Source: Burkholderiaceae bacterium
Lineage (GTDB): Bacteria; Pseudomonadota; Gammaproteobacteria; Burkholderiales; Burkholderiaceae_B
Reading direction: 5' to 3'
Assembly (NCBI GenBank): GCA_017983955.1
Contig: JAGOAJ010000013.1
Coordinates: forward strand, 1 to 64,000
DNA length: 64,000 bases
Part shown: positions 29,669-38,530 of the stretch, in pieces
Numbering within the stretch: position 1 is the first letter of the stretch
Layout of the letters: each line of letters opens with the position of its first letter
The notes under the pieces: model-generated
Seen by the model: only the letters and a program-made list of their open reading frames with translations
What the model was told of the DNA's origin: nothing
Database searches by the model: none
Program-made: the position numbers and the translations under genes

Positions 29669-31543
29669 ATGAATCGCATATTACTTATTCTTGTTCTGGT
29701 CGTCCTGGCAGCCCTACCCATATTGTCGTCTACGCCAGAGTTCTGGATTACACATCTTAATTACATAGGGTTGGCCAGCATAGTGGTGCTGGGCCTGATA
29801 TTGTTGACCGGCGTTGGCGGCATGACGTCTTTCGGGCAAGCGGCCTTCGTGGGTATAGGTGCTTACACCACGGCTTACCTGACCACGGCCACCGATGTAT
29901 CGCCATGGCTGGCACTGCCTATAGGGCTGCTGATCACGGCGGCGGTAGCCTATATTCTGGGGGCTATTACCTTAAGGCTGTCCGGTCACTATTTACCTTT
30001 GTGCACCCTGGCTTGGGGTCTGGCTCTGTATTATCTGTTTGGTAATCTTAGCTTCCTGGGGCAGTATGACGGCATTTCTAGTATTGATTCCTTGTCCTTT
30101 TTTGGCATATCGCTGTCAGGCGGCCGCGAAATCTATTACTTGATCTGGCTGCTGGTGCTGCTGTCTATGTGGGCCACCCGGAATTTGCTGGATTCTCGTC
30201 CTGGTCGCGCCATACGGGCCCTGAAAAGCGGCGGCGGCATGGCCGAATCTTTCGGCATCAACATGGCCACCTACAAGGTCATTGTGTTTGTTTATGCAGC
30301 CATGCTGGCTTCCATGTCGGGCTGGCTATACGCTCATATGCAGCGGGCAGTCAGTCCCAGCCCATTTGGCTTGAACTATGGTATCGAATATCTGTTCATG
30401 GCTGTGGTCGGCGGGGCGGGCAGTGTGTGGGGCGCGGTCTTGGGATCGGGTCTTATCCTGACCCTTAAGGACCAGTTGCAAAACGTATTGCCTAAAATCT
30501 TGGACACTAATTTCAATTTCGAACTTATCGTGTTCGGTGTCCTGATGGTGCTGGTGTTGCAGTACGCCCGCGATGGCGTCTGGCCCATATTGTCATCGTG
30601 GTGGTCGGTGCTGACCGGCGGCACAGAGCGTCGCCGCCTGGACCCTCCGCCAGAAGCGCCAGCCTTGTCACAGCGCGCCCGTCCTGAAAAAGGCACGGTA
30701 GTGCTCAAGGTGGAAAACATACGTAAGGAATTTGGCGGGCTGGTGGCAGTCAATGACATTAGTTTCTCGGTCAAAGCTGGCGAAATCATGGGCTTGATAG
30801 GGCCCAACGGCGCCGGAAAAAGTACGACCTTCAACCTGATTACCGGTGTCCTACCCGTCACCAGTGGCACAGCCAGTTTTATGGATCAGCGTCTGGATGT
30901 GCTGCCATCTCGCGAAATTGCCAAGCTGGGGGTAGGGCGTACTTTTCAGCATGTGCAGTTGCTACCCACCATGACAGTGCTGGAAAACGTTGCTCTGGGC
31001 GCTCACCTACGCAGTAATGTGGGCGTGTGGTCGGCGGCCCTGCGTGCCGACCGTGGTGCCGAAGCTAGATTGCTACACGAAGCCGCGGTGCAGCTTAAAC
31101 GCGTGGGCTTGGGTGACTACCTGTACGAACAGGCGGGTAACCTGGCATTGGGCCAGCAGCGCATACTGGAAATTGCCAGGGCGCTGGCTGCCGATCCTTT
31201 GCTGTTGTTGCTGGACGAGCCAGCTGCAGGCCTGCGCTACAAAGAAAAGCAAGAACTGGCCCAAATATTGGATCAGCTACGCCAAGAAGGCATGAGCATA
31301 CTGCTGGTCGAGCACGACATGGACTTTGTCATGAGGCTCACAGACCATTTGGTGGTGATGGACTTTGGGACCAAGCTCGCCGAAGGTCTGCCCTCTGAGA
31401 TCCAGGAAAACCCTGCTGTCCTGGAGGCCTATCTGGGCGGTATTGATGACGATTTTGATTTTGACGAAAGCAGCCCCAAAGCACCGTCGGATACGGGCGC
31501 CGCTATTTCACCCACACCCGCTACCGCAGGGGATGCAGCATGA
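29669..31543 (+). CDS. Fused LivM permease and LivG ATPase (system 1)
   Basis: A 624-residue fusion. Residues 1 to about 310 are a LivM-type permease (GVGGMTSFGQAAFVGIGAYT, RAIRALKSGGGMAESFGI). From about 345 an ABC ATPase of LivG type follows: Walker [25 protein letters not shown] in the signature position, and LLLLDEPAAGLR as Walker B. The linker is rich in Arg, Pro and Ala. The signature reads ALGQQ rather than LSGGQ, as is common in LivG. The ATG at 29669 follows a gaggag ribosome site. The stop overlaps livF (ATGA). Confidence 0.93.
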   Translation: MNRILLILVLVVLAALPILSSTPEFWITHLNYIGLASIVVLGLILLTGVGGMTSFGQAAFVGIGAYTTAYLTTATDVSPWLALPIGLLITAAVAYILGAITLRLSGHYLPLCTLAWGLALYYLFGNLSFLGQYDGISSIDSLSFFGISLSGGREIYYLIWLLVLLSMWATRNLLDSRPGRAIRALKSGGGMAESFGINMATYKVIVFVYAAMLASMSGWLYAHMQRAVSPSPFGLNYGIEYLFMAVVGGAGSVWGAVLGSGLILTLKDQLQNVLPKILDTNFNFELIVFGVLMVLVLQYARDGVWPILSSWWSVLTGGTERRRLDPPPEAPALSQRARPEKGTVVLKVENIRKEFGGLVAVNDISFSVKAGEIMGLIGPNGAGKSTTFNLITGVLPVTSGTASFMDQRLDVLPSREIAKLGVGRTFQHVQLLPTMTVLENVALGAHLRSNVGVWSAALRADRGAEARLLHEAAVQLKRVGLGDYLYEQAGNLALGQQRILEIARALAADPLLLLLDEPAAGLRYKEKQELAQILDQLRQEGMSILLVEHDMDFVMRLTDHLVVMDFGTKLAEGLPSEIQENPAVLEAYLGGIDDDFDFDESSPKAPSDTGAAISPTPATAGDAA

Positions 31544-32322
31544 GCACCACTAGTAACACCAACAAGCCTAAGCACCCCGTTCTTAAGGTCACCGACCTGT
31601 CGGCCCGTTATGGCAAGGTTACTGCCGTCTCCAAGGCCAATATCCTGGTGACCCGTGGCAGCATAGTGACTGTGATCGGTGGTAATGGGGCGGGTAAATC
31701 CACCTTGCTTAATTCCATCATGGGTTCCTTGCCCATTACGGGCAGCAGCACCGGTTCTGTACAGTATTTGGGTTCAGAAATAGGTAACTGGCAGGTAGAG
31801 CGTAGGGTATCCGATGGCATTTCACTGGTGCCGGAAAGCCGTGAGCTATTCGGCAGCATGACGGTCGAAGACAACTTGCTGCTAGGTGGTTTTCGTCTGT
31901 ACCGGGCAGGTAAGCACGGTTGGCGGGAAACCATACATGAAGTCTATGACTTGTTTCCACGTCTGAAAGAGCGCAAATGGCAGCAGGCGGGTACGCTGTC
32001 GGGCGGTGAAAGGCAAATGCTGGCGGTAGGCCGTGCCTTGATGGCCCAGCCGGAATTATTGATGCTGGACGAGCCCAGTCTGGGGCTGGCCCCACGCATA
32101 GTGCGGGAGATATTCCAGATTATTTCGCGTTTGCGCAGTACTGGCGTGGCTATTTTGCTGGTCGAGCAAAACGCCCGTGCGGCTTTACAGGTGGCTGATT
32201 ATGGCTATGTGCTGGAAACTGGCGAAGTCGTGCTGGAAGGTAAAGCCAAGGACTTAAGCGGCAACCCCAGGGTGATAGAAAGTTATCTGGGGCTGGGCAA
32301 GAAGGATCCTGCTACGGTTTAA
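31540..32322 (+). CDS. Liv-type ABC transporter ATPase, LivF-like (system 1)
   Basis: A 260-residue ABC ATPase: Walker A GGNGAGKST, signature LSGGERQML, Walker B LLMLDEPSLGLAP, and the late VEQNARAAL switch segment. With the LivG half of the previous protein it forms the ATPase pair of the importer. Its ATG overlaps the upstream stop. A clear terminator follows about 30 bases after the stop, closing the operon. Confidence 0.93.
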   Translation: MSTTSNTNKPKHPVLKVTDLSARYGKVTAVSKANILVTRGSIVTVIGGNGAGKSTLLNSIMGSLPITGSSTGSVQYLGSEIGNWQVERRVSDGISLVPESRELFGSMTVEDNLLLGGFRLYRAGKHGWRETIHEVYDLFPRLKERKWQQAGTLSGGERQMLAVGRALMAQPELLMLDEPSLGLAPRIVREIFQIISRLRSTGVAILLVEQNARAALQVADYGYVLETGEVVLEGKAKDLSGNPRVIESYLGLGKKDPATV

Positions 32323-32353
32323 GTTATTTCTGCACCGTATGGCATGTAAGAAA

Positions 32354-32392
32354 TGGCCTGGCAACGTATTGTTGTCAGGCCAAAGTTTTTTT
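32354..32392 (+). terminator. Intrinsic terminator of Liv operon 1
   Basis: An 11-bp stem, ggcctggcaac / gttgtcaggcc (one G-T pair), with a 5-base loop is followed by seven T at 32386-32392, a classic Rho-independent terminator about 30 bases after the livF stop. Confidence 0.85.
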
Positions 32393-32400
32393 AGGTATGG

Positions 32401-32928
32401 TTGATTTTATAAGTGCGTCCGCTATTACGTGTCGCGCTGTTGGTTTTTTTGGTCTGCCCGTCTGTACACGTACTGCCATTGGTCTTTTAGGTGCGTTCGT
32501 AGTTTCCTCTGTTAGATTGCTGGTCCTGTAGGAACGTCCGCCCTCTCGTGGTGGGCTCCTTACTCTGCGGCCCCGCTGCGCGAAAGCCGCTGCCGTAAGG
32601 ACCCACCACTACGGGCTAGCCACACCTTCAGAGCAGGGCTTGTAGGGGTGATTGTGTGCAAGTTGTGAGTTTTAATCGAGTTGCTAACACCCGTTGAATT
32701 AGCGATGTGGCATCGTCTAGGACGTCTTTCTGCAGCCCACCAGGCAGGCAACCGTTGGGTTCACGGCAGGACCCTTTGCGAAGCGGGGGTCCAGAGTGAA
32801 GCCCGACGGTTGACAGCCGCTGGTACTGAAGAAACTAAACTCTGTGACGGTTGACAGCCGATGGTACGGACGAAACAAACGACGTAGCGATTGATAGCCT
32901 GATGCTACCCAAGAAACGAAACCATAAA
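32401..32928 (+). repeat. Dispersed intergenic element, copy A
   Basis: This copy fills most of the gene-free stretch 32323-33036 between the two convergent Liv operons. It has a 5' arm of about four degenerate ~40-bp units (each around ggtcttgtaggtacgttcg, 32401-32550), hairpin A1 (32548-32609: 8-bp stem gtggtggg/cccaccac, a bulge, then 7-bp tccttac/gtaagga), a spacer, hairpin A2 (32757-32804: gggttcac/gtgaagccc and ggacc/ggtcc), and three head-to-tail 41-bp units (32806-32846, 32847-32887, 32888-32928). It is a diverged relative of copies B and C. It has no plausible coding frame. Confidence 0.85.
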
Positions 32929-32977
32929 AAAACACCCCAAAGGTTGGATTGATGTCCAAACCTTGGGGTGTTTTTGT
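32926..32977 (-). terminator. Intrinsic terminator of Liv operon 2
   Basis: Read on the minus strand, a long stem built on acaccccaa / ttggggtgt with a small bulge and a run of T after it ends transcription coming from livM of system 2. On the plus strand it also has T after the stem, so it can work both ways. Its outer edge overlaps the last 41-bp unit of repeat copy A by three bases. Confidence 0.85.
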
Positions 32978-33036
32978 ATCGTAATACTGCTACAGGTCCA
33001 GCAAGTATTTCTACTGCCAGATCATGCATAACTCCA

Positions 33037-34032
33037 TTACGGCGTTGCTGGAGTATTTGCTTTGGCTTTTGGGCCATTGAAGCGATGGATGATTTCCCCG
33101 ACGATGCCGCGGCGGAAGGCCATAACGCATAGGATGAAGATAGCGCCTATGACGATAGTGACGGACTCGCCCAGAACCTGAAACCAGGACAGGCCGGTTA
33201 GTTCGCTAAGATAGCGGCCAAACTCACCTACTTTGTTTTCCAGCATAACCACGATGAACGCGCCCAGTACGGGGCCTACAAAGGTACCCATGCCGCCGAT
33301 CAAGGTCATCAGGATGACCATGCCAGACATTTGCCAGGTAGCGTCTGATAGCGTGGCTGACACAAACACCAGGGCTTTAGCCGACCCGGCCAGGCCTGCC
33401 AGCGCCGCTGACAACACGAACGCCAGCAATTTGAAGTTGTCCACGTTATAGCCCAGCGAAATAGCGCGTGGCTCATTTTCGCGTATGGCTTTTAGTACCT
33501 GACCAAACGGCGAGTTTATGGTGCGCCAAACAATGGCAAAGCCAACGATGAATAGAAAAAGTATCAAATAATACAGATTCAAGTCGTCGGCCAGGTTAAT
33601 GCCCAGTATGCTGCCTCGGGGTATTCCTTGCAGGCCGTCTTCGCCGCCGGTAAATGGTGCTTGCAGGAAAAAGAAGAAAACCATTTGAGCCATGGCCAAA
33701 GTAATCATGGCAAAGTAAATGCCGCTGCGGCGTATGGCCAGCGCACCCATGACCAGCCCCAGGAGAGCAGCTACAGCGGTGCCAAACAACAGCCCCATGC
33801 TGGTAGACCAGCCCCAGACGGCCAGCGATTGGCCAGTGGCATAGGCTGCACCACCCAGGAAGGCGGCATGACCAAAGGATAGCAGACCGGTATAGCCCAA
33901 CAGCAGGTTGAAGGCGCAGGCGAATAGGGCATAGCACATCACCTTCATGACGAAGATCGGGTAGGCGCCCATCATGGGTAGTAGTGCAATCAGGATAGCG
34001 GCTGCCAAGTAGCCGAGTAACTGTCGATTCAT
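33037..34032 (-). CDS. Liv-type ABC transporter permease, LivM-like (system 2)
   Basis: A 331-residue inner-membrane permease with LLGYTGLLSFGHAAFLGGAA, the LivM signature, and the loop SPFGQVLKAIRENEPRAISLGY, then LSAALAGLAGSAKAL and MVILMTLIGGMGTFVGPVLG. Length is normal. Its ATG at 34032 overlaps the livH stop by four bases. It is the last gene of the operon livG-livF-binding protein-livH-livM, and a terminator lies about 60 bases downstream. Confidence 0.93.
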   Translation of the reverse strand: MNRQLLGYLAAAILIALLPMMGAYPIFVMKVMCYALFACAFNLLLGYTGLLSFGHAAFLGGAAYATGQSLAVWGWSTSMGLLFGTAVAALLGLVMGALAIRRSGIYFAMITLAMAQMVFFFFLQAPFTGGEDGLQGIPRGSILGINLADDLNLYYLILFLFIVGFAIVWRTINSPFGQVLKAIRENEPRAISLGYNVDNFKLLAFVLSAALAGLAGSAKALVFVSATLSDATWQMSGMVILMTLIGGMGTFVGPVLGAFIVVMLENKVGEFGRYLSELTGLSWFQVLGESVTIVIGAIFILCVMAFRRGIVGEIIHRFNGPKAKANTPATP

Positions 34033-34916
34033 GATTCTTTCCCGAAGAGGCCTGCAGGGCGCAGCAATAAAACAATAACCATAATAATAAAGACGACGGT
34101 GTTGGAGGCTTCAGGCCAGAACACTTTGGTCAGCCCTTCGATAATGCCCAGCCCTAGGCCTGTGACGATGGAACCCAGGATGGAACCCATGCCACCGATA
34201 ACCACCACCGCAAAGACGACAATAATCAGGTTAGTGCCCATTAACGGCGACACCTGCAAGATGGGTGCCGCCAGCACCCCAGCAAAGCCCGCCAGGCCCA
34301 CGCCGAAGCCGCAGGTGAGGGTAACCATCAGGGGTACGTTTACCCCAAAGGCTTCGACCAGCTTGGGGTTTTCAGTGGCTGCACGCAACAAGGCGCCCAA
34401 CCGGGTTTTTTCTATCATGAACCAGGTTAAAAAACATACAATCAGCGAAGCTATGACGACCCAGGCACGGTATATGGGCAGGAACATAAAGCCCAAATTG
34501 ACACCGCCCTTCAGCAGTTCGGGGGTCGCATAAGGCTGTCCTGAAACGCCATAAATACTGCGGAACACACCTTCAAGCAGCAGCGTCACACCAAAGGTAA
34601 GCAGCAGTCCATATAAGTGATCCAGCTTGTATAGGTGGCGTAGCAGCAGTCGCTCCATGATGATGCCGACTATGCCGACTATCAGGGGAGCCAGCACCAG
34701 CATGATCCAGTAATTCAGACCCAGGTACTGCAAGCCCATCCAGGCGACAAAAGCCCCCAGCATGTACAAGGCGCCATGAGCGAAGTTAATTACATTAAGC
34801 AAGCCGAAAATGACGGCGAGTCCCAGCGAAAGTACTGCATAAAACGAGCCGTTCACCAGACCTAAGAGCAGTTGTCCCAACAGGGCCTGGATAGGGATAC
34901 CAAATAATTCTGTCAT
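34029..34916 (-). CDS. Liv-type ABC transporter permease, LivH-like (system 2)
   Basis: A 295-residue permease: QLLLGLVNGSFYAVLSLGLA at the start, VINFAHGALYMLGAFVAW, the ATPase-contact loop KTRLGALLRAATENPKLVEA, then GGMGSILGSIVTGLGLG. Length is typical of LivH. The ATG at 34916 lies 97 bases after the binding-protein stop, and a strong hairpin fills part of that gap. The overlap with livM shows coupled translation. Confidence 0.94.
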   Translation of the reverse strand: MTELFGIPIQALLGQLLLGLVNGSFYAVLSLGLAVIFGLLNVINFAHGALYMLGAFVAWMGLQYLGLNYWIMLVLAPLIVGIVGIIMERLLLRHLYKLDHLYGLLLTFGVTLLLEGVFRSIYGVSGQPYATPELLKGGVNLGFMFLPIYRAWVVIASLIVCFLTWFMIEKTRLGALLRAATENPKLVEAFGVNVPLMVTLTCGFGVGLAGFAGVLAAPILQVSPLMGTNLIIVVFAVVVIGGMGSILGSIVTGLGLGIIEGLTKVFWPEASNTVVFIIMVIVLLLRPAGLFGKES

Positions 34917-34961
34917 GTTGTTGTGTCGTCCGTGACGGGGTCGGGCCGGATTACTGGAAAT

Positions 34962-34999
34962 GGCAAGGGCTTGCTGATCGTTCCAGGCAAGCCCTTGTC
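34962..34999 (-). promoter_or_regulatory. Strong stem-loop between binding protein and livH (system 2)
   Basis: A 13-bp stem (ggcaagggcttgc / gcaagcccttgtc, one G-T pair) with a 12-base loop lies between the livK-like stop and the livH start. There is no long T-run in the direction of transcription, so it probably protects the upstream message or partly attenuates. Confidence 0.65.
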
Positions 35000-35013
35000 G
35001 TATAAGGATTTAG

Positions 35014-36225
35014 TTATTTTTTAATGAACTTACATGTGGATTCTGCCAATGAAGCATAAACCTGGTCACCCGGCAATGTAGCAACGGTTTTGTAGTAATC
35101 CCATGGTTTTTTGGATTCAGCGGTCGACTTTACCTGCATTAAATACATGTCGTGGATCATGCGGCCGTCTTCGCGGACATAGCCATTGTTTGTGAACATG
35201 TCATTGATTTTATTGGATTTCATCCATTTCATGACGGTGTCGGTGTCATCTGAGCCGGTTTCTTTGATGGCTTTCAGATAGAAGGCTGCGCTGGAGTAGT
35301 CACCCGCTTGCAGAAACGAAGGCATGCGTTTGTGCGTGTCAAAAAAGCGCTGTGCCCATTTTCTGGACTCGTCGCTTTGATCCCAGTACCAACCTGAAGT
35401 CAGGTACAGCCCGGCGGTGGCGTCCAGACCCAAAGCGTGGATGTCATTAATGAACACCAGCAGACCAGCTAGCTTCATGGTGTCAGTGACACCGAATTCC
35501 TTGGCGGTTTTAACCGAAGTGATAAAGTCGCCGCCTGCGTTGGCCAGCCCCAGGATCTGAGCCTTGGAGGATTGGGCCTGCAGCATAAAGGAGGAGTAGT
35601 CGGTGGTTGCCAGGGGAACCCTGACCTCGCCTAGTACTTGACCGCCTTCTTTTTTGACGACCTCGGCGGTGTCACGTTCCAGCGAGTGGCCGAAGGCGTA
35701 GTCAGCTGTCAGGAAAAACCAGGTTTTTCCGCCGTCCTTGACCACAGCTGAACCCGTGCCCCGCGCCAAAGCGATGGTGTCGTAGGCATAGTGGATGGTG
35801 TAGGGCGTGCACTGGGAGTTGGTCAGGTTGGATGAGCCTGCACCTACGGCAATAAAGGGGCGTTTCTTTTCTTCGGCGACTGCAGCCATGGCCAGCGATG
35901 TCGCTGAGTTGGTACCCCCGATCAGGACGTCCATTTTCTGTTCGTCAAACCATTCGCGTGCACGCGCCGAGGCGATATCGGCTTTGTTCTGGTGATCGGC
36001 GACGAGGAGTTCGATTTTCTTACCGTTGATTTCCCCGCCGGCATCGGCAATGGCCATGCGTATGGCATCGGCGCCAGCGTTACCATCAATGTCTGAGTAA
36101 ACACTGGACATATCGGTGATGAAGCCGATACGTATCACATCGTCAGAAATTCCAGCAGCCTGACCTGAGGTGGCTAGGCCTAGTCCTGCAGTGGCGAGAG
36201 CAATCGAAAGTATGCGTAGTTTCAT
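35014..36225 (-). CDS. Liv-type ABC transporter substrate-binding protein (system 2)
   Basis: A 403-residue periplasmic binding protein with a signal peptide (MKLRILSIALATAGLGLATSGQAA). It has the type I fold segments IRIGFITDMSSVYSDIDG, KMDVLIGGTNSATSLAMA, FFLTADYAFGHSLERD and QAQSSKAQILGLANAGGD. Two cysteines (about residue 138 and near the C-terminus, STCKF) could pair. The ligand cannot be read from the sequence. In Burkholderiales this type is one of many paralogous amino-acid or aromatic-acid binding proteins. It sits third in its operon, after the two ATPase genes. Confidence 0.92.
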   Translation of the reverse strand: MKLRILSIALATAGLGLATSGQAAGISDDVIRIGFITDMSSVYSDIDGNAGADAIRMAIADAGGEINGKKIELLVADHQNKADIASARAREWFDEQKMDVLIGGTNSATSLAMAAVAEEKKRPFIAVGAGSSNLTNSQCTPYTIHYAYDTIALARGTGSAVVKDGGKTWFFLTADYAFGHSLERDTAEVVKKEGGQVLGEVRVPLATTDYSSFMLQAQSSKAQILGLANAGGDFITSVKTAKEFGVTDTMKLAGLLVFINDIHALGLDATAGLYLTSGWYWDQSDESRKWAQRFFDTHKRMPSFLQAGDYSSAAFYLKAIKETGSDDTDTVMKWMKSNKINDMFTNNGYVREDGRMIHDMYLMQVKSTAESKKPWDYYKTVATLPGDQVYASLAESTCKFIKK

Positions 36226-36270
36226 GGGACTATCTCCGGGTGGTGGGGTACATCAATTGGCTGGGATCGT

Positions 36271-36987
36271 TTAAACACCAAGCAATGTAGTTAGCACTTC
36301 TTGTTTTGAGGCGAGTTCGCCAGCGTCAAAAGCTTCGACGATCTGACCATGTTCCATCACGTAGAAGCGGTCTGCCAGTGGTGCGGCGAACCGGAAGTTC
36401 TGTTCAACCATGACGATGGTGTAACCCTTTTGTTTAAGGGCGGTAATCATGCGCGCCAGAGCTTGAACGATGACTGGGGCCAGGCCTTCAGAAATTTCGT
36501 CCAGCAAGAGCAGATTGGCACCGGTACGCAAGATGCGCGCCACGGCCAGCATTTGTTGTTCTCCACCTGACAGCCGGGTGCCAGGTGAGTGGCGGCGTTC
36601 GTGCAAGTTGGGGAACATATCGTAGATTTCAGCCAGTGACATGCCGCCGCCCAGCGTATCGCCTACCGTAGGAGGCAGCAACAGGTTTTCTTCGCAGGAT
36701 AGTCCTGCAAAGATGCCGCGTTCTTCGGGGCAATAACCTATGCCCAGGTGGGCGATCTGGTAGGTAGGGGAGTGTATGGTTTCTGTGCCGCGTATCCGTA
36801 TGGAGCCTTTGCGGCTGCCAGTCAGCCCCAAAATGGCGCGTAAGGTGCTGGTGCGCCCAGCGCCGTTGCGCCCTAGCAGGGTGACGACTTCGCCTTGCAT
36901 GACGCTAAGCGAAACCCCATGTAGAACATGGGATTCGCCGTACCAGGCATGTAGGTCGGTTATTTCAAGAGCAGGTGTCGTGGTCAT
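36271..36987 (-). CDS. Liv-type ABC transporter ATPase, LivF-like (system 2)
   Basis: A 238-residue ABC ATPase. Walker A is GRNGAGRTST, with Arg where most relatives have the Walker lysine (GKST). The signature is LSGGEQQML and Walker B is LLLLDEISEGLAP. The change of Lys to Arg in the P-loop is conservative, but it would normally impair ATP hydrolysis, so it is worth confirming. The ATG at 36987 overlaps the livG stop, and a 45-base gap leads to the binding-protein gene. Confidence 0.92.
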   Translation of the reverse strand: MTTTPALEITDLHAWYGESHVLHGVSLSVMQGEVVTLLGRNGAGRTSTLRAILGLTGSRKGSIRIRGTETIHSPTYQIAHLGIGYCPEERGIFAGLSCEENLLLPPTVGDTLGGGMSLAEIYDMFPNLHERRHSPGTRLSGGEQQMLAVARILRTGANLLLLDEISEGLAPVIVQALARMITALKQKGYTIVMVEQNFRFAAPLADRFYVMEHGQIVEAFDAGELASKQEVLTTLLGV

Positions 36988-37757
36988 GCGTGAGCCCCTT
37001 CGAGTTCGCCGCTAGTGGTTCCCATATAGGCTTCCATGACAGCAGGGTGGCGGGACACGTGATCGTAATCGCCTTCGGCCAGTACAGCGCCGCGCGCCAA
37101 TACCGTGATTTGGTCGGCGATAGACGAGATAACATTCATATTGTGTTCGACCATGAGTATGCTGCGGCCCTGACTGACCTTTTTAATGAGTTGCGTGACG
37201 CGATCGACGTCTTCGTGGCCCATGCCCTGAGTGGGTTCATCCAGCAGCATGAGTTGGGGGTCCATGGCCAGCGTTGTCGCGATTTCCAGGGCGCGCTTGC
37301 GGCCATAGGGAAGGTTGGCCGTGTATTCGTGGGCCAGCGCGGACAGATCGACTTCTTCCAGCAATTCCATAGCCCTGTCGTTAAGACGATCAAGTATGCG
37401 GTTACTGCGCCAGAAATGGAAAGATTCCCCCGTGGCGCGCTGCAAGCCTATGCGTACGTTTTCCAACAGAGTTAGTTGAGGGAAAACAGCGGAAATCTGG
37501 AATGACCGAATGATGCCCCGACGCGCGATTTGCGCGGGCTTTTCCCCGGTGATTTCATGATCGTTAAAATAAATATGCCCTGAAGTCGGGGTAAGGAATT
37601 TGGTCAGCAAATTAAAACAGGTGGTCTTACCAGCCCCATTGGGTCCGATCAGAGCGTGAATGCTGCCTTTTTTTACTTGCAGGTTGACATTGTCTACTGC
37701 GACAAAGCCCCTGAAATCCTTAGTAAGGTTTTTAGTTTGTAGGATGTATTCGCTCAT
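36984..37757 (-). CDS. Liv-type ABC transporter ATPase, LivG-like (system 2)
   Basis: A 257-residue ABC ATPase: Walker A GPNGAGKTT, a signature-like NLPYGRKRALEIATTL, Walker B LMLLDEPTQGM, and VEHNMNVI with the switch His. It is the first gene of the minus-strand operon. The frame extends to a TTG at 37766, but the ATG at 37757 (MSEYILQTKNLTKDF) is the better start. About 130 bases separate it from the nth stop upstream. Confidence 0.93.
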   Translation of the reverse strand: MSEYILQTKNLTKDFRGFVAVDNVNLQVKKGSIHALIGPNGAGKTTCFNLLTKFLTPTSGHIYFNDHEITGEKPAQIARRGIIRSFQISAVFPQLTLLENVRIGLQRATGESFHFWRSNRILDRLNDRAMELLEEVDLSALAHEYTANLPYGRKRALEIATTLAMDPQLMLLDEPTQGMGHEDVDRVTQLIKKVSQGRSILMVEHNMNVISSIADQITVLARGAVLAEGDYDHVSRHPAVMEAYMGTTSGELEGAHA

Positions 37758-37891
37758 GCGTGCCAACAGTGGTATTAAAGTCAGAATAGCTAAAACGTCA
37801 GTATAAGGTGAACGTTGCGGCTGGCACTATCGGGGTTTTCATCGCCCCCGTTGGGTCTTGTGCGACATGGCGTGGAGTGGTAAGGGGACTA

Positions 37892-38530
37892 CTATTTAAG
37901 TTGGGTTTTTTGCTTGTATTCACACAGATCGGCAATGCCGCATTGTGGGCATTTTGGTGTGCGAGCTACGCATACGTAACGGCCATGCAATATCAGCCAA
38001 TGATGAGCATCCTGCAGAAATTGCTTTGGAATCAAGCGCTCTAGCTTGCGTTCAACTTCCACTACGTTTTTTCCTGGTGCCAGGCCAGTACGGTTGGCGA
38101 CGCGGAAAATGTGCGTGTCTACGGCGATAGTAGGGTGGCCAAAGGCGGTGTTAAGGACGACATTGGCTGTTTTGCGTCCGACGCCGGGCAGCGCTTCCAG
38201 TGCGTCCCTGTCGTTAGGTACCTCGCCGTGGTGCTGTGCGATCAGAATTTCACAGGTTCTAATGACATTTTTTGCCTTGGTCCTGTATAAACCTATGGTT
38301 TTTACAGCCTCGGTGACTTGGTCCAGGCCCATATCCAATAAGCCTTGCGGCGTGCCGTGCTCAGGAAAGAAGCGACGTGTGGCCAGATTGACTGCACGGT
38401 CTGTGGCTTGCGCCGACAGAAGCACGGCGATCAACAGCTGAAACGTGCTGTCGTATTCCAGTTCAGTGGTGGGGTGCGGGTTGGCGGCTTGAAAGCGACT
38501 GAAAATCTCTGTGCGTTTTTCTTTGTTCAT
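37892..38530 (-). CDS. nth: Endonuclease III
   Basis: A 212-residue DNA glycosylase/AP lyase that removes oxidised pyrimidines. The helix-hairpin-helix [12 protein letters not shown] carries catalytic Lys120, and VDTHIFR carries Asp138, the same numbering as the E. coli enzyme. The C-terminal 4Fe-4S loop [17 protein letters not shown] is complete. It overlaps the upstream rnfB-like gene by four bases, a pairing also seen in E. coli, where nth follows the rsx genes. Confidence 0.96.
   Translation of the reverse strand: MNKEKRTEIFSRFQAANPHPTTELEYDSTFQLLIAVLLSAQATDRAVNLATRRFFPEHGTPQGLLDMGLDQVTEAVKTIGLYRTKAKNVIRTCEILIAQHHGEVPNDRDALEALPGVGRKTANVVLNTAFGHPTIAVDTHIFRVANRTGLAPGKNVVEVERKLERLIPKQFLQDAHHWLILHGRYVCVARTPKCPQCGIADLCEYKQKTQLK

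Noticed and set aside
32717-33077. Two short minus-strand ORFs (about 80 residues each) in the gap between Liv operons
   Set aside because: They run through the 41-bp units and the terminator hairpin of copy A and start in livM. No start context or protein features.
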